Below, piece by piece: positions 56,433-64,000 of a stretch of 64,000 nt of DNA. The notes below the pieces were generated by a model that was given only the letters and a program-made list of their open reading frames with translations, had not been told where the DNA came from and did not search any database. Made by a program: the position numbers and the translations under genes. The stretch lies in contig OY723243.1 in NCBI GenBank assembly GCA_963210315.1, positions 2,108,001-2,172,000 on the forward strand, in the 5' to 3' direction. This DNA comes from Rhynchopus euleeides. Its lineage: Eukaryota; Euglenozoa; Diplonemea; Diplonemida; Diplonemidae. The stretch's first letter is position 1. Every line of letters starts with the position of its first letter.

Positions 56433-57341
56433 ATGCAGTGCGTAACGGTGAAGTACAGCCTGCGGTATCGCGAGAAGGAGTTCGGCAGCTTTGCCGAGCC
56501 GTTGCTCGTGACGAGTGTCGACACGTTCGACACCGTGTGGAAGGCGTTTGAGACACGCCTTCCTCCCAAACAGGGTCGCAAAAAATCCGAGAGTGAGCGG
56601 GACTACAAGAGGCGCGTCCGAGCGATCTGGAGAGCGCACTCCTTTCTCTGTGGCAAGGACGCAGTCGTGGTTGGGTCGGTGCAGTTCGAACACGGGGAGA
56701 ACACCTTGGAGATTGCAAGTGATGATACGCTCACAGCCTTCAGGGCGATGCAAGGTGCCACCCTGAAGGTGGCCCTCGACATTAAGGCGAGCGTCGACCG
56801 AGGGGTCGACGAAAAGCTGAAGAAGGCGCTGCTGGCACGGGACCCCGCGGGGTATACGGAGGTCACCGCCACACAGGCAACCTCCGCTGACAACGTCCAG
56901 GAGACGTTATCAGAGGGGATCACAACGGCACTAGAGATCTGTGTCACGGGATCCAGGCGCCCACTCTCCCTCGACGGTCTGGGGATTGTTGTTGGGCATG
57001 GTGTCGTTACCTGCAGCTGCAAGAAAAAGATTCCGAGCCACGTCGGAAAATTGAGCAGTACCGATGCATTTCTACGCCACGCAACGAGCTGCAAGACACT
57101 GAAGAAGAAGCTGGATCATCCCGACGAGCTGAAGCAGGCACCGCGCCAAAGGGCACCCCGAAAGACAGCTGCAAAGCCGGCGTCGAAACCCGCACCGAAG
57201 GCTGCCAGCGCTGCAGCACCTGAAGAACCTGAAGAACCTGCAGCACCTGCAGCACCTGAAGCGCCTGCACCCGCACTGACCCCGGAACAGCAAGAACTCC
57301 TTGAGTTTGGGAACCCGGCAAAGAGACAGAGAACTGGCTGA
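56433..57341 (+). CDS. Element protein 2, unknown (302 aa, zinc-finger-like)
   Basis: Starts 129 bases after protein 1 stops, following a C tract and an acceptor (CCACTCCAG ending at 56410). An earlier in-frame ATG lies at 56355. Residues 1-110 look like a compact domain (VTVKYSLRYREKEFGSFAEP) with a lysine-rich helix at 45-60. Residues about 190-225 contain CSCKKK...FLRHATSCK, a C-x-C...H-x3-C arrangement that could bind zinc. The C-terminal 80 residues are Lys/Pro/Ala/Glu-rich with AAPEEPEEPAAPAAPEAP-type repeats and end in a basic PAKRQRTG, a possible nuclear signal. A nuclear accessory protein for the element is inference. Confidence 0.6.
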   Translation: MQCVTVKYSLRYREKEFGSFAEPLLVTSVDTFDTVWKAFETRLPPKQGRKKSESERDYKRRVRAIWRAHSFLCGKDAVVVGSVQFEHGENTLEIASDDTLTAFRAMQGATLKVALDIKASVDRGVDEKLKKALLARDPAGYTEVTATQATSADNVQETLSEGITTALEICVTGSRRPLSLDGLGIVVGHGVVTCSCKKKIPSHVGKLSSTDAFLRHATSCKTLKKKLDHPDELKQAPRQRAPRKTAAKPASKPAPKAASAAAPEEPEEPAAPAAPEAPAPALTPEQQELLEFGNPAKRQRTG

Positions 57342-57377
57342 GGCCGGAAAAGGGGACCAAAAAATGAGACCCCCCCC

Positions 57378-57408
57378 CCCCCTTTTCACTACGCACAAAC
57401 TACGCAAT
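57378..57408 (+). repeat. 31-bp direct repeat, right copy
   Basis: Exact copy of 53685-53715 in the same orientation, next to a C tract on its inner side. Confidence 0.85.
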
Positions 57409-57434
57409 ATGGGGTCGTCAGGGGCACCAGTATA

Positions 57435-57749
57435 CGTAAATATTATGGAACGTAAATATTATGGAACGGGCCCATTTTTGCCCGGTCCGTTCCATAATAT
57501 TTACGTTCCATAATATTTACAGGGCCAGTTGGGGACTCGGTGGTGAGGATGGCTTGCCTCAGGAATCGCGCGAAAAGTGCACGAGTAGGTCCCGTCAGGG
57601 ACTCTGTATGCCGTCCGATCACCTGGTCCAAGTCCCCGAGTCGCAGAAAGCCCTGTAAATATTATGGAACGAAAAAAATCTGGAACGCCAACCCACCAGC
57701 GTTCCAAAATATTTACGTTCCATAATATTTACGTTCCAAAATATTTACG
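57435..57749. mobile_element. 315-bp foldback element inserted in the right end of the two-gene element
   Basis: Begins CGTAAATATTATGGAACG and ends with a near-complement (ATATTTACG). Each end is itself a long palindrome made of two or more copies of this unit (57435-57520 and 57655-57749). The host bases TATA stand on both sides (57431-57434 and 57750-57753), consistent with a 4-bp target duplication. Setting the insert aside, the two flanks join into a sequence that mirrors the left end of the larger element, which proves the order of insertion. Non-coding. Confidence 0.8.
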
Positions 57750-57759
57750 TATACGGTAT

Positions 57760-58583
57760 CTAGCTTCCAAACTTTCCTCCTGCAAGGCTGCTGAGCCAGT
57801 TTTGGTGCTGCATCTTGTGTTTTGCATGATTGTCAAAAAAGGCACACATACTACACCCAACCCAAAGCCCCCCCGCGTCCCCTAATTTACGCATCACAAT
57901 GCACTAGTGGTTACCACAAACCCCCCCACCCCCGGCTCCCCCTGCCCAGTTTGTGCTCAGGCAACAGAGTAGATCTGTCGTTCTCTTGTTGTCCCATTTG
58001 AACCCCGCCCACCTTCATTCCGACAATCACAGCCCCGATTACCTTTCGCCAGCATCGCATGTTGGCTGTCCGTCGCACCGCGTGCCATGAGTGCTTGAGG
58101 AGACTGCGCTGTTTCCCTGCCTGAGGCGGGGGGGAGGGGCTGGGGGTGGTGGGCGGGGGGTGGCGGGGGGGGAGGGGTCTTCGGAGTTTTGCCATGCAAA
58201 ACTCGTGGAAAATGCATAAAATCACGCCGTTCTCTTGGCCCGCATAGCGGAGATTACCCCCCCAGGCCCTGGGGTAAGGATTTTTGGTAGTTCACGGATT
58301 TCCTCCGGGGGGGGGGGGGGGGGGGGTAGGGGGGGGGCTCCCCGCGGGCTGAGGTCAGGCTGGCGACCCAGGTTTTCAGGGTGACACCAGGATTTCCTCG
58401 AAATTTTGGGTGACCCCCCACCCCCTGGTCGGGCACCCTACCAGGGGGGGTCACGAGGGGGGGTATGGGGGGGGGGTACCCCCCCTACCCGACCCCCCTC
58501 CCGACTCGGGAGGGGGGGGGGGTCAGGAGGTGGTACTTTCACCCAATTGATGTTTCCCAGTAATAGGTGTAAATGGGCACCCC
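57760..58583. other. Stretch rich in G and C homopolymers
   Basis: No gene seen. G tracts at 58127-58175, 58306-58326 and 58445-58520. The last part leads into the tandem array. Confidence 0.5.
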
Positions 58584-59400
58584 ATGGCCAAAATGACCCC
58601 ATCGCGATCCGCACAGATTCCAAACGTTCAAAAGAACGGGTTTTTGGAAAATCCGAGGGGGGGGTCCCGCTGGGTGGGTAGGTGGGGTGTAGTGGACTGG
58701 CTGCCTCCCAGACACCCCCACGACCAGTCCCTGAACCAGACCCGTGTTTCATGGGTGATACTTGGCTCACACACCATCAAAGTGACCCCACTGTGATCCG
58801 CACAAATTCCAAACGTTCAAAAGAAAGAGGTTTTGGAACACCCGAGGAGGGGGTCCCGCTGGGTGGGTGGGGTGTCATGGTGTGTGTCACCCAGCCACCC
58901 TTCACCCATAACCAGCCCCTGAACCAGACCGCTTTTTCATGGGTGAAGCTGGGCACCTAGACCACCAAAGTGACCCCACTACGATCCGCAAAAGTTTCAA
59001 ACGTTCAAAAGAACGGGGTTTTGGGACACCCGAGGAGGGGGTCCCACTGGGTGGGTAGGTGGGTGTGGGCTGACTGCCTCCCAGCCACGCTGACCAGCCC
59101 CTGAACCAGACCCGTGTTTCATGGGTGAAACTTGGCTCGCACACCACCAAAGTGACCCCACTGTGATCCGCACAAATTCCAAACGTTCAAAAGAAAGGGG
59201 TTTTGGAACACCCGCGGAGGGGGTCCCGCTGGGTGGGTGGGCTGGCTGACTCTCGGCCGTGTGGTCACAGTCTCCTATGACCAGCCCCTGAACTAGACCC
59301 ACATTTCATGGGTGAAGCTTGGCACCTAGACCCACAGTGTGACCCCACTACGATCCGCACAGAGCCCAAAGAGTGCAATGGAAGGGGTCAATCGCGATTC
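58584..59400. repeat. Tandem array, about 187-bp unit, 4.3 copies
   Basis: Units start near 58584, 58769, 58965 and 59147, with a partial fifth near 59330. Shared landmarks in each: GTGACCCCACTGTGATCCGC, then AAACGTTCAAAAGAA, then GAGGGGGTCCCGCTGGGTGG, then CAGCCCCTGAACCAGACC, then TTTCATGGGTGA. Units differ by 10-20 percent and by small indels in the middle, so the array is not recent. No function is evident, and there is no open frame common to all units. Confidence 0.85.
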
Positions 59401-59614
59401 CGCGAGTCGAAGATTCCGCACTTTTGGGTCACTTTCAGGTGATGTCAGGTCACTGGAGTGACTGCAGATAGCCCATTTTCAGGGTGGGAGCCCTACTCGT
59501 ACGTCACCCAGATTCAGCCCAAACCCGTGCACCCAGGGTGCACGGTCGCCGGGAGCGCGTGGGCACCCGGAAACAGGTCGCATTTGCGCGCGCTGCCTGC
59601 ACCCTGCACGCCAG

Positions 59615-59646
<32 letters not shown>

Positions 59647-62600
59647 ACGTTCACGACCCCCCAGAAAATTACCCCAGCCCCTGTACCCCCCCCCCCCCCG
59701 ATGCCACTTCCCCGCCTGCCCACCCACTGAATCATACAAAAAAAACACCGCCGAACAGCCGCTGCATTTATCTCCCCCTGTCGGTTGGTTCATTTCCACA
59801 GATATCCCTGTGCGCGGCATCAACATATATCAACCCGTTTTGCTTCCAGTCGTGCCCTTCTCTTTTACGCACTGTGTTGGTCTTCTCTACCCCAATATTT
59901 TTTGCGCCAAGGGGGAAAGGTCGTAATGACGGCGATGAGTCTCGCATACGCACATACGCATAAAGCGGAGCGGGCCTTGTTGCGAAAGACTGCTACCCAT
60001 GCAGCTCCCCCTCTATGGCCCACAGCGGTTCGCGCCGTGTGCTGCCAGGTTTATGTCCTGCACAAAAAGGCCCACTTCTGCTTGAAAGCCTCCTAAATCT
60101 TTGCCATTTTGAAGTGATGTGAACGCGTTCAGACTTTCCCGTCCCCACCCCCCTTGTCTTCCTGTGACGTAGCGACGATAGAGCCCGTTGCGCTGCTGTG
60201 GCCGCTTTTGTCTGCCGGTTCTGCCTGGCGGGGTCAGGGTTGGTGAGTTATCCATTTCGCACTACAACCCCGCGTGCCAGGTCCAGCCGACACTCTCTTG
60301 GTGAGTGCTGCAGTTGTGTGAGTGGCGTGTCGGCCATCACGCGAAGAAAAACCGAATCCGGTGGGTGAGTGAACATCACAACAAACTCAACGATGGTTCT
60401 GGCCAGAGGTCTCGTCGCTAATACACAGAAAGGTGATCGTTCAATTTCGGTGCTCTCTTGACTCACAGGTCGGCACACGAGCAACACCCCTCAACCAAAG
60501 GAACGAACCATGCCTGCATTGCCCACCCACCCCTGGTGTTCCCCTCTTTCACATGACACCGAGGTCGGTGGGCTGTGTCTATTTATTCCCCAGAACAAGT
60601 TTGTTTGGCAGAGCGATGCTGCACCCAGGGGGGGCAGGCGTTGCTTGCGGTGCATGTGTTGCTCCTCAACATGCACGAGGAATGTCAGATGGTGCACACT
60701 CATGCGCAAGAAAATATGCGGCGGCTACAACAAACGAGGCAGTGCCTTCTGCTGCCCTGTTATCTGCCGGTGAACTGTTGATGTTTGTTTCCTCTTCTTT
60801 TCGTTTGATTTCAGGGCGTGTTCAGGTCATGCCGTTGTTCCAAATAGCGACACCTTACGAATCACAAATCCTACTGCATGGTGTTGCTCTGTCGCGTGGA
60901 ATGTCTTCTGGCGCACTGCTGCCCCGCGTGCCAGCGCCCAGCCAACAAGAACATCACTGGAAGGCAATAGTTTTGTTTTCTTCTGAAATACTTTCTGGGT
61001 TGCGCCCAGGTCCGCCCCAATGAATAGGGCACACCTCGGGGTGTGTGGAACTGGCACCCTTCCCGACACGGTGAAATTCACACAGGGATGGTGGTGGCTC
61101 TCTCCTTGCCATCGCGCCGAACTGACGGGTCTCCGACCCGGCCAACGCAATACCATCGTTCTAATTCTGGGGCAGTGCAAACACCCCTCCCCATGTTGCA
61201 TGCATCCTACGTGTCTTGCTCCAACAAAAAATGCATCTCTTATGTACGCGCGTGTGTGTTCTTTGCACGTCCAAACGGCCCTGATTAGTGTGTTGCAGTT
61301 CATCTCACGCTGACAGGTTTTGTTTGGATCACGCATTCAATAACAACAAGTGTGCAGATGGTGTCGTCCCAAAAACCCCCCGACTCGCCAAAGTGCGCAG
61401 CCTGGGTGTTCTGTTGGCGGAACGGATGTCTCGATCTGTGCCGTGGTCTACAGTGATCCCAACAGCGGGACGGACACCATCATGATATAACAGGGTCTTC
61501 AACCCTTTTGCAGCCCTGTGGGAGGTTTTTTTTTCTTCTTATTTTGACGTGGTTGCGATGGAAGTATTGTTTCTGTTTACTGCAGACTCCGTCCGATTTT
61601 CATCGCCCCCATTCCATTCCCTTTTTGTTTGTCTTTTGAAGCACTTCTTCGCTGGTTTGTTTTCACCGCCTGCTTGGCAATACTCACCACCCCCCCCCCC
61701 CCCACACACACCTTGCTTGTTCTTCGTTGCGATATGCCCCCCCGATCGCCCCATTATACCCGCGTGTGTAAATCAAACATACTAATGTACGCAGCGCTGT
61801 TTGCTTGCCATACCCCCCTTCCCATTATACGCACATATCGCCTCTTCTATTCACAATCCGCCTTCTGTTCCTGCCTGCAGCCGTTCTGTCTTCATAGTTT
61901 GTCTTCATTTAGGTTCGGCATTCTCGCATTTGTGGCCTGTGTGGTCTGATCAGTATTTTCAAGTGACGAAAACGATTTTTTTGGAGGCGGTTCTTCGCTA
62001 TCAGCGCTGCAGAAAGGTGCATTTCCCCCCTGTGTTGAAACCCGCCGAAGCAACCCGATTAGCGAAGATCCCCTTTCGACGTGTCTATGGTTTCGGTATC
62101 ATGTCTTTGTGAGCACTCAAGGGCGGTGAGGTGCGCCTGTTCGATGTGTGCAGAACACGACGTCTGTTCAGATCCAAACGGCTGTGGAAGGGTTGATGTG
62201 GCGTGGCCTGCCGAGCGGTTCTGTGCATGCATACGACTGCGGCAAAAATCGAGTCTTCTAAAGCTTCTCCCTGCAGCACTGCCCTCGAGAACATCTTAGC
62301 CGATTATCGAAAACACGTGCTCCTTCTGTCGGTTAACGTCTGCAATAAAAGACAGGTTGAACAAGAAAAAGTCATGGCGGTCATTTTGTTGACCGCTTCC
62401 ACCGGGTGATGTACGTGTCATGTCTTCCTTTGCAGGTTTTGTTTTCCAGCTGGGGCTGGGGTCGTGAACGAAAGACGACTCTGTGCAAACAATACACCAG
62501 AAAGGTTTGCGCAGGATTCATGGTCAAAAAACGAAGTGAGAAATATGTGTCAGACATCACACATAGCACCACCACACATACCCGCGCACAATGGCCCTCT

Positions 62601-64000
62601 CACTGAGTGACTGTTCCACGAAGGATGCTTTCAAAAAGCTTCTTTCGCGGCGATGTGGGGTGGGAAAATGGGTCGTTATGTGTCCCATTGCATGTCTCCT
62701 TCAAAGAGAATCCATCGTTTCACGGTTGTTTCCAGGCACTTTGCCTGTGAAGAGTCCAAGCGGAGCACACTCCTCAAACAAATTGTTCAAAAGAGGAAAC
62801 GTGCAGAACACGCATGTGAACCCAATAGTCTAGCAACACTCATCGGGGGGTGTTTATACAGATTCATCGAATACACACAAACCTGGCGGACACATCTTTC
62901 CAGAATGCCAGAGTGCCTCAACTGTGGTCTGTGCCACATTGCCTCTTGGTCATGAGGTGTTCATCGGAGCGAAGTGATTTGGGTTTCTCTCGTTTTTCTT
63001 GGGATGCCGTTTTGTCATTCACCACCCTTTTGCCGTTTGCCCACCAGAGCAAGACCTCGGCGGCACGGGAACGGTGATCGAGAAGAACCAAGTCCGAACA
63101 CTGAACACGGTGGTGGGAGTGGGACGTCAAACTCTCTGTGTGGCAAAAAGAAACCCCCCCCCCCCTGTCAGTGACACCTAGATTGTTAGCCGACTCACAT
63201 ATTTTTTTGCCGCACTTGAGAGTGACGACCGCCCCCCCCCTGCCTCCAGCATTCCTGGTCGAGAGCCCTTCCCTCCCAAAAAATATCCAAACCAGCACAC
63301 CCTGGTGCAAAAGTATGGTCCTACACTTCAAATTTCCCAGATAAAAAAACACAAGATAAAAAAAATGGCACTTTTCGTTGCCGCAGCAGCCCAAACACCC
63401 CCTCCCCCTTTGTCGGTTTGGTTTTTGCCACATTGCCCCTACACGTTTCTCAAGAAGACCGTCCCCTCCCCACCCCACCCCCTTTCCACGAAGGAGGTAT
63501 CAACGGAGGGTTGTGGTCCCGACTCAGGATTGTAATGACCTCCTGTTGGAAGAACGAACTCAGTGAACACCTTGGGCCTCACACCCGAAAGGAAAGAACA
63601 GAACTTCATGTTGATTTGTGCGGGATCCCGCCACCATTCCCCCCCTCCCCCTCCCCAGCAGCCAGGTGTTGCGGCGGAACTTTGCGGAGGTTGGTTCTCG
63701 TTCGGCGGGTCTTTGTTTATCTCGTCTTTTCCCGACTGGCTGCTGTTCGATTCCATCTCGCCACCCCAAGCGATATTTTTTCTCCAGAGGACGGTTGGCC
63801 CAGGGGGGTGTGGTCAAAACGGGGTGTGTCCAAAACTGTTCAGGCTGGTGAAAGGCGACATAAAGGGACAGACATTGCAAGAGGGGTGTTGGGTGAATCG
63901 CCTTCCCACCTTCATCTCTCTCTCTCGGCAGGACCCCCTCCCCCCCCCCGCCCTTCCTTCCTGAAGTGGATGAACGCCCCATGGTTTCTTTCGAAGGGTG
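59401..64000. other. Gene-poor end of the window
   Basis: 4.6 kb in which I can support no gene. It has a 35-base C run at 59611-59645, a second at 59688-59698, a C tract at 61688-61703 and smaller ones at 63155-63175 and 63230-63240. T-rich pyrimidine stretches occur throughout, as before host genes, so the start of a gene may lie just beyond the window. Short open frames (60433-61023, 62653-62955, 63563-63964) lack family features. Confidence 0.5.

Larger units (their letters stand above)
53659..57759 (+). mobile_element. Two-gene inverted-repeat element of unknown family
   Basis: Left end ATACCGTATATGGTGCCCC; the right end, once a nested insertion is set aside, reads as the complement of ATACCGTATACTGGTGCCCC. 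Further in, a second inverted pair (GTCTC, a few bases, then TTTTTGGTCCCC, near 53726-53745 and 57352-57370) flanks the coding part. Between outer and inner pairs, each end carries the same 31-bp sequence, but in direct orientation (53685-53715 and 57378-57408). Two + strand genes fill the interior. Both have pyrimidine-AG acceptors upstream, so they could use the host splice leader. The coding frames look whole. I cannot assign the element to a named DNA-transposon superfamily. A target duplication is unclear (possibly TA). Confidence 0.7.

Noticed and set aside
58584-59400. Regular repeats that might suggest a CRISPR array
   Set aside because: Units of about 187 bp with no short constant repeat and variable spacers; a plain tandem array in nuclear DNA.
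1-64000. Spliced-leader RNA, tRNA, 5S or other rRNA genes
   Set aside because: I looked for leader-like sequences, tRNA T-arm motifs and rRNA cores and found none I could support.

Overview
The window looks like nuclear DNA of a GC-rich free-living protist. All ten host protein-coding genes I can support lie on the + strand. Most start codons sit a few to a few dozen bases after a pyrimidine tract ending in AG, and the internal introns are GT-AG with a nearly constant donor, GTATG(T/C/A/G). One-way gene order with such acceptors suggests polycistronic transcription with spliced-leader trans-splicing, as in Euglenozoa. A diplonemid is my best guess. A dinozoan is the main alternative, because one gene carries W-CC repeats of a kind I associate with dinoflagellate proteins. 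No spliced-leader RNA gene, tRNA or rRNA was found, so the lineage is inference.

Host part (1-40 kb), in order: a giant type I surface protein of about 48 cysteine-rich DEC/GQTC modules (5' end outside the window); an unknown Gln/Gly-rich protein; a TMEM230/TMEM134-family membrane protein; a RELCH-like LisH/coiled-coil/HEAT protein; a six-blade kelch protein; a small thioredoxin-like protein with a mitochondrial-type N-terminus; a P2X-like ligand-gated channel; an unknown coiled-coil protein; a SPO22/ZIP4/TEX11-like meiotic TPR protein; and a second type I cysteine-rich surface protein with W-CC repeats. RELCH, TMEM230 and P2X point to endosomal or contractile-vacuole membranes, the two cysteine-rich proteins to the cell surface, and the ZIP4-like protein to meiosis. 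They share no single pathway.

Mobile part (about 40-60 kb): this half has almost no host genes and is packed with insertions. It holds a decayed hAT element with an exact 8-bp target duplication and a small inverted-repeat element inside it; a 2.5-kb AT-rich element with arms of over 200 bp; a 5'-truncated LINE on the - strand with reverse transcriptase and RNase H; a two-gene inverted-repeat element (53659-57759) whose proteins I cannot place; a foldback element inserted in that element's right end; and a roughly 187-bp tandem array. Short repeats recur between distant points. From 59.4 kb to the end I see only simple-sequence tracts.

The strongest candidate for something undescribed is the two-gene element. 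Its ends are inverted, but an identical 31-bp segment with an internal repeat lies inside each end in direct orientation.
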